64,000 bases of DNA from NCBI RefSeq assembly GCF_004116495.1, contig NZ_PDKC01000004.1:53882-117881 (forward strand). Reading direction: 5' to 3'. The position numbers and the translations under genes were made by a program. Within the stretch, counting starts at the first letter, position 1, and every line of letters begins with the position of its first letter. Below are positions 46,482 to 55,960 of this stretch, piece after piece. This stretch comes from Arcobacter sp. CECT 8985 (lineage in GTDB: Bacteria; Campylobacterota; Campylobacteria; Campylobacterales; Arcobacteraceae). Under the pieces are notes generated by a model. It had not been told where the DNA came from. It worked only from the letters and a program-made list of their open reading frames with translations, and searched no databases.

Positions 46482-46970
46482 ATGAATAAACAATCTGAAT
46501 CACCAAAAGAAAGAATTAATGTTACATATAAACCAGCAACTGGAGATATGACAGAAGAGATAGAGATTCCATATAAAGTTACTTTATTAGGTGAATATAA
46601 CCCAAATGAAGAAAAAAAACCAATTGAAGATAGAAAAGCAATCAAAGTTGACAAAAATAATTTCAATGATGTTTTAAAAGCACAAAATTTATCTGTGACT
46701 TTTAATGTTGATAATAAATTAGTTGAAGAAGAGGATTCTTCTTTGAATGTTGATTTAAAAATTAATAGTATCAAAGATTTTTCTCCAGAAAAAATAGTAG
46801 AAAATATCCCTGAAATGAAAATATTAATGCAACTAAGACAATCTTTAATGGCATTAAAAGGTCCTTTAGGAAATGTTCCTGCTTTTAGAAAAGCAATTGA
46901 AGATGCAATTTCTAATAAAGATGAAAGAGATAAGTTAATGAATGAATTAAACTTAAGTGTTAAAGAATAA
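46482..46970 (+). CDS. tssB: T6SS sheath small subunit TssB
   Basis: 162 aa, standard size. The N-terminal ERINVTYKP motif and the EIPYKVTLLGEY segment fit TssB/VipA, as do LNVDLKINSIKDFSPEKIV and the C-terminal helix. It forms the contractile sheath with TssC. It has GGAG before its ATG and lies 11 bp from tssC. Confidence 0.95.
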   Translation: MNKQSESPKERINVTYKPATGDMTEEIEIPYKVTLLGEYNPNEEKKPIEDRKAIKVDKNNFNDVLKAQNLSVTFNVDNKLVEEEDSSLNVDLKINSIKDFSPEKIVENIPEMKILMQLRQSLMALKGPLGNVPAFRKAIEDAISNKDERDKLMNELNLSVKE

Positions 46971-46981
46971 AAGGAGTATAT

Positions 46982-48460
46982 ATGTCAACTGAAGCAATTT
47001 CAAATAGTGAAATATCAGATATTGAACAACTAAGTTTATTAGATAATATAGTTGCACAAACTAGTCTAAATAGAGAAGATGATAGTTATAATGTGGTGAA
47101 AACAGGTGTTGGTGCACTAGTTGAAGAACTAATTAAGTCAGATAATGAAGAAGAAAAAGTAAACAAATCTATAATTGATAAAATGATTGCAGAAATTGAT
47201 GAAAAAATTTCTAAACAAATGGATGAAATTTTACATCATGAACAATTTCAATCATTAGAATCAAAATGGAGAGGTCTTTATATGTTAGTTGAAAGAACTG
47301 ACTTTAGACAAAATATTTTAATGGAATTTATAAATGTTTCAAAAGAAGATTTGATTGAAGATTTTGAAGATAGTTTAGATATTACAAAAAGTGGTTTATA
47401 TAAACATGTATACACATCAGGATATGGGCAATTTGGTGGTGAACCAGTAGGTACTATTATTGCTGATTATGAATTGGCTCCTTCAAATATGGATATTAAG
47501 TTTTTAAATAAAGTTGCATCAATTGCAGCAATGAGTCACGCACCATTTATTAGTGCAGCAGGTCCAAAGTTTTTTGGTTTAGAAAGTTTTGAAGGACTTC
47601 CTGATTTAAAAGATATTGAAGATGTTATGACTTCGCCACAATTTGCAGCATGGAAAGGTTTTAGAAAAAATGAAGATTCAAGATATGTAGGTTTAACTCT
47701 TCCAAGATTTCTCTTAAGACCGCCATATGATCCTGAAGATAATCCAATATCAAACTTTGTATATAAAGAAGATGTATCTAAAAGCCATGAAAATTATTTA
47801 TGGGGAAATACAGTTTATGCATTTGCAAGTAAATTAACTGATAGTTTTGCAAACTATAGATGGTGTACAAATATCATTGGTCCAAAATCTGGTGGTGAAG
47901 TAAGGGATTTACCAGTTCATACATTTGAAAGTATGGGTGATATTGAAATGAAAATTCCTACTGAAGTTTTAGTATCAGATAGAAGAGAATATGAATTATC
48001 AGAACAAGGTTTTATTCCATTAATTATGAGAAAAGGAAGTAACACTGCAGCCTTTTTTGCAGCAAGTTCAGCTCAAGAACCTAAATTATTTGCAAATACT
48101 CCTGAAGGTAATGAAGCACAATTAAATTATAAATTAGGAACACAATTACCTTATTTATTTGCTATTACTAGAATGTCACATTATATAAAAGTACTACAAA
48201 GAGAATATATAGGTGCATGGAGAGAAAGATCTGATTTAGAAAGAGAATTAAATAAATGGGCTAAACAATATGTTGCTAATCAAGAAAATCCAAGTGCAGA
48301 AATAAGAAGTAGAAGACCATTTAAAGATATTGCAATTGATGTTGAAGATATCCCTGATGATCCAGGTTGGTATAAAGTAAAAATTTCTTTAAGACCACAT
48401 TTTAAATATATGGGTGCAAATTTTGAGTTATCTTTAGTTGGAAAACTAGATAAAGAGTAA
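46982..48460 (+). CDS. tssC: T6SS sheath large subunit TssC
   Basis: 492 aa. FQSLESKWRGLYMLVERTDF is the N-terminal signature of the family. GYGQFGGEPVGTIIADYE and the C-terminal RSRRPFKDIAIDVEDIPDDP are also strongly typical. It forms the contractile sheath with TssB, wrapping the Hcp tube; its N-terminal segment is the part recognised by ClpV in relatives. It follows tssB by 11 bp. Confidence 0.97.
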   Translation: MSTEAISNSEISDIEQLSLLDNIVAQTSLNREDDSYNVVKTGVGALVEELIKSDNEEEKVNKSIIDKMIAEIDEKISKQMDEILHHEQFQSLESKWRGLYMLVERTDFRQNILMEFINVSKEDLIEDFEDSLDITKSGLYKHVYTSGYGQFGGEPVGTIIADYELAPSNMDIKFLNKVASIAAMSHAPFISAAGPKFFGLESFEGLPDLKDIEDVMTSPQFAAWKGFRKNEDSRYVGLTLPRFLLRPPYDPEDNPISNFVYKEDVSKSHENYLWGNTVYAFASKLTDSFANYRWCTNIIGPKSGGEVRDLPVHTFESMGDIEMKIPTEVLVSDRREYELSEQGFIPLIMRKGSNTAAFFAASSAQEPKLFANTPEGNEAQLNYKLGTQLPYLFAITRMSHYIKVLQREYIGAWRERSDLERELNKWAKQYVANQENPSAEIRSRRPFKDIAIDVEDIPDDPGWYKVKISLRPHFKYMGANFELSLVGKLDKE

Positions 48461-48463
48461 ATT

Positions 48464-48880
48464 ATGTATAAGGGGAGTCTATTTGAAAGATTATCATCAA
48501 GTTTTGATGATAAGGAATATGAAACAACACAAGAAGCAATGTATGCTTCAATTGCTAATAATTTATCTAGAATATTCTCCTCAAATGCAGGTAGTGCTGA
48601 GATTGCTAAAGACTACGGAAAAATTGATTTAAATAATATCAATTTAAGTATGAAAGACTCTATTGAATTAATAGAGAAAAATTCTGAAGATACTATAAAA
48701 AAATATGAACCTAGGCTTTATAAAACTAAAGTAGGGGTTTCAAGGGAAAATTTATCTTTTAATGAAATGACTATTTTTATTGAAGGATATTTAGTAGTAA
48801 AAGGGAAAAGTAAAAAAGTTAGTTTTAGAGCAAATCTATTAAAAAATGGAAAGGTAAAAGTTTATACAGATGACATATAA
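48464..48880 (+). CDS. tssE: T6SS baseplate protein TssE (gp25-like)
   Basis: 138 aa. The gp25 fold is seen in SIANNLSRIFSSNAGSAEI (replacing the usual LxxLLNTRxG section), YGKIDLNN and EPRLYKTKVG. It is the baseplate wedge protein that seeds the sheath. The stop overlaps tssF by 11 bases. Confidence 0.9.
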   Translation: MYKGSLFERLSSSFDDKEYETTQEAMYASIANNLSRIFSSNAGSAEIAKDYGKIDLNNINLSMKDSIELIEKNSEDTIKKYEPRLYKTKVGVSRENLSFNEMTIFIEGYLVVKGKSKKVSFRANLLKNGKVKVYTDDI

Positions 48881-50639
48881 TGACTATTACAAAAAAGAAC
48901 TTACATCTTTAAGATATGAAGGTGCAGAATTTTCTAAGAAAAATCCTGGATTATCTAGTTATTTATCTAAAGAGGGTCAAGACCCAGATGTAGAGCGATT
49001 ACTTGAAGGATTCTCTTTTTTAACTGGTAGATTAAAACAACAACTTAATTACGAATTACCTGAAGTATCACATACTTTGGTGCAACTTTTATGGCCAAAT
49101 TATATAAGACCAATACCTTCATACTCTATTATTAAATATGAAGCATTAAAAGATTCCACTGAAAATGTATTAGTTAGTAAAAATACAGAGGTACTAAGTA
49201 AAACTATAAATAACACACAATGTAGATTTAGAACTTCATATGATTTAACTGTTATGCCTTTTGAATTAGAAAAAGTGAGCTATTTTACATATAGTAAAAA
49301 AAGTGAATTAGAACTTACTTTTCAAATGACTACAACAGGAACATTAAATGATATTACATTTGATAAATTAAGATTATATCTAGGTGGTTCTAAGTTTATT
49401 GCACAAGATTTATACTTATTTTTAATTAACTATGTACAAAAAATTGAAGTATCTATTAACTCAAATGAGAAAAAAGAGTTAGTTTCTACTCAAATACCAA
49501 AAGATTCCATAAAACCAGTAGGATTTGATAATCAAGATTTATTACCTTACTCTTTAAATGTTTTTGATGGATATAAACTATTACAAGAGTACTTTTGTTT
49601 TAAAGATAAATTCCTATTTATTGATATAAATAACCTTTTTAATATCAATTATTTATCAAATAAAATTTTAGAAAAAAGTAGATCTTTTACAATAAAAATA
49701 GACCTTGATAAAAAAATCACTCAATCAGAAACACCAACAATTGAGAACTTTTATTTATATGCAACTCCTATAATTAATATTTTTGAAACTGATTCTATTC
49801 CAATTAGAAAAACAAGTTATGAAGATGAATATTTAGTTGTTCCATCAAATATTGATAAAGATAATTGTGAAGTTTTTTCTATTGAAAATGTAAGAGGATG
49901 GGTAAATAAAAAAGGTAGATATGAAGATTATTTACCTTTTGAATCTTTTGAACACAATTTTTTAAAAAATGAATATTATTCATCTAAAGTAAAGCTTTCA
50001 AGTGATGAATCAAGAACAAATACTTATTTAAGATTTGCTAATTCAACAGGTAGTGAAGAAGATTTAGAAAAAACTAATGCAACAGTTTCAGTAAAGATAC
50101 TTTGTACAAATAAAAACTTACCTTCATCTTTACTTTTAGGAGATATAAGTACTGCAAATCCTTTATCAAATAGTGCAAATTTAAATTTTGAAAATATAAC
50201 TATTCCTACTCAAAGTTACCCACCTCCAGTTTCTGGTGATTTTTTATGGAGAGTTATTTCTAATATGTCTTTAAATTATCTTTCACTTGAAGATATAAAA
50301 TCTCTTAGAACGATTATTGAAACATATGATTTTTTTGGTTTTTACGACATTAAACAAAGAGAAAAAACTTCAATGCAATTAAATGGTATTGAATCTATAA
50401 GTTACCAAACAGAAGAGATGATTGATAGAGGAATGCCTATTCGAGGTAATCATATTAAATTAAAAATTGATCCATTCAATTTTTCAAGTATTGGTGAAGC
50501 GTATATTTTTTGTTCAGTTTTAAATGAATTTTTTTCTTTATATAGTAATATCAACTCTTTTCATAAACTAAGTGTAGATATGGATAATGAAGATAACTTT
50601 GAATGGCCAATAAAGCTTGGTTCTCAAACACTAATATAG
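48870..50639 (+). CDS. tssF: T6SS baseplate protein TssF
   Basis: 589 aa. The N-terminus YYKKELTSLRYEGAEFSKKN matches the family's YYxxEL-xxLRxxxxEFA signature. LLEGFSFLTGRLKQQL and VQLLWPNYIRPIPS follow, and the end DFFGFYDI and RGNHIKLKID is typical. Its start overlaps tssE and no better ATG is near. With TssG, TssK and TssE it forms the baseplate. Confidence 0.94.
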   Translation: MTYNDYYKKELTSLRYEGAEFSKKNPGLSSYLSKEGQDPDVERLLEGFSFLTGRLKQQLNYELPEVSHTLVQLLWPNYIRPIPSYSIIKYEALKDSTENVLVSKNTEVLSKTINNTQCRFRTSYDLTVMPFELEKVSYFTYSKKSELELTFQMTTTGTLNDITFDKLRLYLGGSKFIAQDLYLFLINYVQKIEVSINSNEKKELVSTQIPKDSIKPVGFDNQDLLPYSLNVFDGYKLLQEYFCFKDKFLFIDINNLFNINYLSNKILEKSRSFTIKIDLDKKITQSETPTIENFYLYATPIINIFETDSIPIRKTSYEDEYLVVPSNIDKDNCEVFSIENVRGWVNKKGRYEDYLPFESFEHNFLKNEYYSSKVKLSSDESRTNTYLRFANSTGSEEDLEKTNATVSVKILCTNKNLPSSLLLGDISTANPLSNSANLNFENITIPTQSYPPPVSGDFLWRVISNMSLNYLSLEDIKSLRTIIETYDFFGFYDIKQREKTSMQLNGIESISYQTEEMIDRGMPIRGNHIKLKIDPFNFSSIGEAYIFCSVLNEFFSLYSNINSFHKLSVDMDNEDNFEWPIKLGSQTLI

Positions 50640-50646
50640 GTAAAAA

Positions 50647-51639
50647 ATGGATATTAATCTTATTAATGAAACACTAAATGAAAATATTTCAAAATATACA
50701 TTACCTCAAATAATAAGGGTAGTTTGTGCCTATTTAAAAAAATATTATATTAATAAATCAAGCCAAGAATTATATGAAATTATTAGATTTAAATCAAACC
50801 CTAGTTTATCATTTCAAAAATCAGAAATTGCAAAAGTAGAGTTTTTTGAAGATAAAAAATTAAAAGTTGAAATTACGTTAAATTTTCTAAGTATTTTTGG
50901 TAGTGCATCTCCTATGCCTTCACATTACAGTGAGATGGTTTTAGATAGTTTAGATAGTGATCAAGTTTTATATGATTTTCTTAACTTATTCAATCACCAT
51001 CTACAAAAATTTGTATATCCAATATGGCAAAATCATAGATATTATATTCAATATAAAAATGATTTAAGTGATAGATTTTCTAAATATATATTCTCTTTTT
51101 TAGGGTTGTATTCAAACCGATTAGAAAACAATAGTTCATTGGATTTAAAAAAACTTCTTCCCTATCTTGGTGTTTTATGTATGAAGCATAAATCAGCAGG
51201 AACATTAAAATCTATAATACGACATTATTTAGGACACTTTGATTTAGAAATAATTCAATGTATAAAAGATAAATATACTATTCCAAGTTGGCAATATTGC
51301 AAACTTGGAGATAAAAATAGTAATTTAAATTCATCTTTTTTAATAGGAGAATCTGTAGAAAGTAGAAATATAAAGTTTCAGATTTTATTAAAAGATGTAA
51401 CAAATCAACAACTTATAGATTATAGTATTTTAGGTGAAAAGATGAAAGAGTTAGAAGAGTTAATCTCTTTTTCTTTAAATGAACCATTGAAACATGAAGT
51501 ATGTTTTGAAATTAAAAAAGAACAAAAAAACTGTTTATCTTTATCAAATACACAAAAACAGTTTTTAGGAATAAATAGTTGGATTGGGCAATCTTTTTAT
51601 GATGAAAAAATTGTCATTGCACAAAAAGGAGTAAGATGA
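50647..51639 (+). CDS. tssG: T6SS baseplate protein TssG
   Basis: 330 aa. IIRFKSNPSLSFQKSEIAKVEF and FLSIFGSASPMPSHYSEMVL are the TssG signature segments. FLNLFNHHLQKFVYPIWQ and HKSAGTLKSIIRHYLG follow in the expected order. Its stop overlaps the tssH start by 4 bases. Confidence 0.94.
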   Translation: MDINLINETLNENISKYTLPQIIRVVCAYLKKYYINKSSQELYEIIRFKSNPSLSFQKSEIAKVEFFEDKKLKVEITLNFLSIFGSASPMPSHYSEMVLDSLDSDQVLYDFLNLFNHHLQKFVYPIWQNHRYYIQYKNDLSDRFSKYIFSFLGLYSNRLENNSSLDLKKLLPYLGVLCMKHKSAGTLKSIIRHYLGHFDLEIIQCIKDKYTIPSWQYCKLGDKNSNLNSSFLIGESVESRNIKFQILLKDVTNQQLIDYSILGEKMKELEELISFSLNEPLKHEVCFEIKKEQKNCLSLSNTQKQFLGINSWIGQSFYDEKIVIAQKGVR

Positions 51640-54182
51640 AATTAGAACTTAAAAATTTAGTAAATAGTTTAGATGAAATAACAAAAAGATATATCGAAGA
51701 AGCTGCTCAAAGATGTATTATTAGAGGAGGCAATGAGATATTAGTTGAAGATCTATTATATGTGCTTTTAGAAAATAAAAAAAGCCTATTTTACGCAATG
51801 ATTTCACAATATAATATAGATGAACAAAAATTATATACAGTTTTACAAAAAGAGATTAAAATCACTAATAAAACTGAAACAAATAGCCCAATTTTTTCTA
51901 TTAATTTAGTAAGTTGGCTAGAAGATGCATACTCTTATACTAGGTTAATATTAGATATGTCTCATATAACTGAAACTTCTTTAATCTTATCGATGTTTGA
52001 AAATGCAATAAAATATAGTAATACAAAATATTTTCAAATATTAAAAGATATTGATAAAGTTGAATTAAAAGAACTTCTATTTGGTTTAAACGAAAAGGCA
52101 GTTGAAAACCAAACAAAAAATCATGCTAATATTACAACTAAAAATCTTGAACTTGATAAATACACTACAGACTTAACTGAACTTGCAAAAGACAATAAAA
52201 TAGATCCTGTTTTATGTAGAGATAGTGAAATAAAACAAGCAGTTGATATTTTATTAAGAAGAAGAAAAAATAATCCTATATTAGTGGGAGAAGCAGGTGT
52301 TGGTAAAACAGCTGTAGTTGAAGGATTAGCACTTAAAATTATCAATAATGAAGTACCAAATGAATTAAAAAATGCTCAAATTCTATCTTTAGATGTGGCT
52401 GCTTTACAAGCAGGTGCTAGTGTAAAAGGGGAATTTGAAAGAAGATTACAAACTGTAATTACACAAATAAAACAGATTAATAAATTTGTAATACTTTTCA
52501 TAGATGAAGCTCATACTCTTATTGGTGCAGGAGGAAATGAAGGAGGTTCAGATGCTGCAAACCTTCTTAAACCAGCACTTGCAAGAGGGGAATTAAAAAC
52601 TATTGCTGCAACAACATGGTTAGAATATAGAAAATATTTTGAAAAAGATCCTGCATTATCAAGAAGATTTCAAAAAATAAATTTATTAGAACCAACAATA
52701 GAAGAGGCAATTACAATTTTAAGAGGTTTAGCTAATAAATATGAAGAAGTACATAATGTTTATATTGAAGATGATGCATTAAAAGCAGCAGCAAATTTTT
52801 CTGCAAAATATATATCTGGAAGACAATTACCAGACAAAGCAATAGATGTATTAGATACAGCTTGTGCAAATGTAAAGATTAGTCAATCTAATACACCATA
52901 TGAACTTCAATTAATAAATACAAAAATTATAGAAAAAAATAGAGAAATTGAGTTTTTACAAAGAGATGATAAAAATAAAATCAAAGATAATAAAAAGACA
53001 ATTAAACAACTAAAAATTGAACTTTCAACACTTCAAAAACAAAAAAGTAACATTGAAAAAGAGTGGGAAAAACAAACGGATGTATTAACTAAAATAAAAG
53101 AATGTACTGATGAAAAAGAATTATGTAAACTAAAAAAGAGATTAAAAGAGTTACAAAAAGAGAATTTGTATGTTTTTAATAGTGTTAATAAAGAACAAGT
53201 TGCAAAAGTAGTCTCTTCTTGGACAGGAATCCCATTGGGAAGCATGATTGAAGAACAAGTGAAATCTATTTATGAATTAGAAGATAATATTAAATCAAAA
53301 GTTATTGGTCAAGATCAAGCAATTTCATATTTAAATACATTTTTACAAATAAGTGCAGCAGGATTAAAAAAAGAAGAATCACCAAATGGGGTATTCTTAC
53401 TTGTAGGTCCAAGTGGAGTTGGTAAAACAGAAACAGCAAGAGCAGTTGCACAGTTTTTGTATGGAGGAGAAAGATTTATTACAACAATTAACATGACAGA
53501 ATTTCAAGAAAAACACACTGTATCAAGACTAATAGGATCACCTCCTGGATATGTGGGATATGGTGAAGGTGGACAATTAACTGATCCTGTAAGAGTAAAA
53601 CCATATTCAGTTGTTTTATTAGATGAAATAGAAAAAGCACATCCTGACATATTAAATCTTTTTTATCAAATTTTTGACAAAGGTGAAGTTAATGATGGTG
53701 AAGGTAGAGTAATTGATTTTAAAAATACTACTATTATTATGACATCAAATTTAGCAACAGATGAAATTACTCATTATCATCAAAATAATAAAAATATCTG
53801 TTTAGAAGAGTTGACAAAACAGATAACTCCAATATTGCAAGATTATTTAAAACCGGCATTATTAGGAAGAATGAATGTTATTCCTTATTTAAATTTAGAC
53901 AAAGAGTCACTAATAAACATAACAAAACATAAATTTGAAATAACAAAAAAACAACTTCTAAAAAAAGAAATAGAACTAAATATTAATGAAAATATAGTTG
54001 ATTATATAGTTTCATTATCAAATAGTTTACATACTGGTGCTAGAAATATCGATTTGATTATAAACACAAATATTATGCCAAAATTATCAAAACATATATT
54101 AGATGCCACATTAAATAAACAAAATCTAAAAACTATTAACTTAGATATAGATTTACAAACAAATGAAATAATTGTCAAATAA
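51636..54182 (+). CDS. tssH: T6SS AAA+ disassembly ATPase TssH (ClpV)
   Basis: 848 aa. The N-terminal Clp repeat domain (about 1-160) precedes two AAA+ rings: Walker A1 GEAGVGKTAVVEG (about 218) and A2 GPSGVGKTETARAV (about 590). Walker B is FVILFIDEAHTLIGAGG and VVLLDEIEKAHPD. A coiled-coil middle domain (about 405-500) is shorter than in ClpB. It recycles contracted TssBC sheath. Position in the T6SS operon supports ClpV over ClpB. Confidence 0.95.
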   Translation: MKLELKNLVNSLDEITKRYIEEAAQRCIIRGGNEILVEDLLYVLLENKKSLFYAMISQYNIDEQKLYTVLQKEIKITNKTETNSPIFSINLVSWLEDAYSYTRLILDMSHITETSLILSMFENAIKYSNTKYFQILKDIDKVELKELLFGLNEKAVENQTKNHANITTKNLELDKYTTDLTELAKDNKIDPVLCRDSEIKQAVDILLRRRKNNPILVGEAGVGKTAVVEGLALKIINNEVPNELKNAQILSLDVAALQAGASVKGEFERRLQTVITQIKQINKFVILFIDEAHTLIGAGGNEGGSDAANLLKPALARGELKTIAATTWLEYRKYFEKDPALSRRFQKINLLEPTIEEAITILRGLANKYEEVHNVYIEDDALKAAANFSAKYISGRQLPDKAIDVLDTACANVKISQSNTPYELQLINTKIIEKNREIEFLQRDDKNKIKDNKKTIKQLKIELSTLQKQKSNIEKEWEKQTDVLTKIKECTDEKELCKLKKRLKELQKENLYVFNSVNKEQVAKVVSSWTGIPLGSMIEEQVKSIYELEDNIKSKVIGQDQAISYLNTFLQISAAGLKKEESPNGVFLLVGPSGVGKTETARAVAQFLYGGERFITTINMTEFQEKHTVSRLIGSPPGYVGYGEGGQLTDPVRVKPYSVVLLDEIEKAHPDILNLFYQIFDKGEVNDGEGRVIDFKNTTIIMTSNLATDEITHYHQNNKNICLEELTKQITPILQDYLKPALLGRMNVIPYLNLDKESLINITKHKFEITKKQLLKKEIELNINENIVDYIVSLSNSLHTGARNIDLIINTNIMPKLSKHILDATLNKQNLKTINLDIDLQTNEIIVK

Positions 54183-54192
54183 GGAGAGATAA

Positions 54193-54309
54193 ATGAAAAA
54201 AAGTTTTCTAATTGTTTTTTTTATATTTTTATTTTCTGGTTGTGCAAGTTTTCAAGAGACTTATAAACCTTTATATCAAGCAAAACCTCAAATAGAGGAT
54301 CTAAGATGA
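54193..54309 (+). CDS. 38-residue lipoprotein inside the T6SS operon
   Basis: A short gene with a perfect AAGGAGAG site before its ATG. The 16-residue signal ends LFSGC, so Cys17 is the lipidated residue, leaving 22 residues beginning CASFQETYKPLYQAK. The stop overlaps the fha gene's start (ATGA), so translation is coupled. No family is recognised. It is separate from TssJ, the usual T6SS lipoprotein, which is intact at 55512. A role in anchoring or regulating the assembly is a guess from its place. Confidence 0.72.
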   Translation: MKKSFLIVFFIFLFSGCASFQETYKPLYQAKPQIEDLR

Positions 54310-55502
54310 AACTTATACTTGATATAATTAAGCACCCTCAAGAAAAAATTTTAAAAAGAAATTTTCATTTTAATAAACAAAATAGTAATGTAGGTAGAGA
54401 TGAAAGTTTAGATAATAGATTAATTGATAGTAAAAATATCATTTCTAGTAATCATTTTAACATACACTACAAAAACAATACTTATTATATTGAAGATGTA
54501 AGTACTAATGGTACTTTTTTAAAGCATCCTTTTAAAAGATTGGTTAAAAATTCTTTAAATGAAATCAATGAATCTGATATTTTTATTGTAGGGGAATATG
54601 AACTACAAGCTAGATATATTAAAGAAGAATATTCATCTTTTGATAATTCAGATAATGAAAAAGAACAGTTAATTCCAGATGATTTTTTATTAGATGATAA
54701 TGAAATTATGAATTCTTCTATTTATGAAGAAGATAATATATATGAAGAACCTTCAAATAGTGTTTTAGATATGTTTGAAGAAGATACAAAAGAGACTGTA
54801 ATTGAAACAATATATGATGAAGATGAACAATCACATGATGATATATTAGATAACCATATTGATGTGGATACATATAAACACGAAGAAAATAAACAAGTAG
54901 AATTAGACACCAAACAAAATGAAACTTCTAACTTTGATATAACTAATATTTTGGCTTCAAAATTAGGTATTGAGTTTGAAGAATTATCTTTAGAGGAAAA
55001 ACAAAAAGTTACAAATGAAATATGTGATATTGTAATTAATAGCCTTGAAGGATTAAAGCATTCTTTACTAATAAAAGAAAAAATAACAAAGGATTTGAAA
55101 GTAGATGAGCATAAACTTCATATAAATGAAAATCCTGTAAAAATGGGACAGTTAGCTCTTAATATTATAGATATAAATGACAATCAGAAATTAAATCTTT
55201 CTGATGCTATTTCAAAATCTTTTAAAGAATTAAATACTCATAATATTGCGCTTCATAGGACTTCAAAAAACTTAGTTCATATTGCAGCAAACAAATTTTC
55301 ACCTAAAAACTTAGAATATTATTTTGAAAAAAATAATGAAATTAAAACTTTATTACCTAAAAAACATCAATTATGGAATTGTTATATAAATATGTTTAAT
55401 AACTTTGATAAAGATAAGACACAAGCACAAAATATGATTATGGATGATTTTGTAGATGAGTACAAAAATATCTTATATACAATAAAACTTACATCGGTAT
55501 AA
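54306..55502 (+). CDS. fha: T6SS-associated FHA-domain protein (Fha/TagH)
   Basis: 398 aa. The FHA domain (about 1-100) keeps the phosphothreonine-binding residues: NVGRDESLDNRL, SSNHFNIHY and DVSTNGTFL. A highly acidic linker (about 110-220), rich in Asp and Glu, follows. The C-terminal domain (about 225-398) matches the T6SS FHA C-terminal region in style. In relatives Fha is phosphorylated by PpkA and activates assembly, so it links to the kinase and phosphatase genes downstream. Confidence 0.9.
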   Translation: MKLILDIIKHPQEKILKRNFHFNKQNSNVGRDESLDNRLIDSKNIISSNHFNIHYKNNTYYIEDVSTNGTFLKHPFKRLVKNSLNEINESDIFIVGEYELQARYIKEEYSSFDNSDNEKEQLIPDDFLLDDNEIMNSSIYEEDNIYEEPSNSVLDMFEEDTKETVIETIYDEDEQSHDDILDNHIDVDTYKHEENKQVELDTKQNETSNFDITNILASKLGIEFEELSLEEKQKVTNEICDIVINSLEGLKHSLLIKEKITKDLKVDEHKLHINENPVKMGQLALNIIDINDNQKLNLSDAISKSFKELNTHNIALHRTSKNLVHIAANKFSPKNLEYYFEKNNEIKTLLPKKHQLWNCYINMFNNFDKDKTQAQNMIMDDFVDEYKNILYTIKLTSV

Positions 55503-55511
55503 GGAGTAAAA

Positions 55512-55958
55512 ATGAGAATAAAAGCAGTACTTATAATACTATTATTACTAATATTTACAGGATGTTCAACTAAACCAACACATCTTGAGTTAGTAGTAAC
55601 TTCAAAAAAGGATTTAAACCCTGATTTAGATGATATTTCTTCACCTTTAATGCTTACTTTTTACGAATTAAAATCAGCTGAAAAATTTATGAAGTATGAC
55701 TATTGGACTTTATTAAAAAATGGAGGCAAAAAACTAGGTGATGATTTAATTTCTCAAACAAAACATGTAATAACACCTTTGCAAGAGCAAACATATAAAA
55801 TTGTATTTGATAAAGATACTAGATTTTTAGGAGTTATTGGAAATTTTAGGAAATTAGACAACAATAAAAAATGGAAATATGTAATTAATTTAGAAAAAGA
55901 CAAATACAACTATATTGAACTAGAAGTAAAAGACTTTAAAATAAAAAGAGTGGATTAA
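55512..55958 (+). CDS. tssJ: T6SS outer-membrane lipoprotein TssJ
   Basis: 148 aa with a signal peptide ending LLIFTGC (Cys18). The mature part begins STKPTHLELVVTSKKDLNPD and has the PLMLTFYELKSAEKFM segment typical of TssJ. It anchors the TssLM complex to the outer membrane. It follows fha by 9 bp and precedes tssK by 2 bp. Confidence 0.93.
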   Translation: MRIKAVLIILLLLIFTGCSTKPTHLELVVTSKKDLNPDLDDISSPLMLTFYELKSAEKFMKYDYWTLLKNGGKKLGDDLISQTKHVITPLQEQTYKIVFDKDTRFLGVIGNFRKLDNNKKWKYVINLEKDKYNYIELEVKDFKIKRVD

Positions 55959-55960
55959 AA

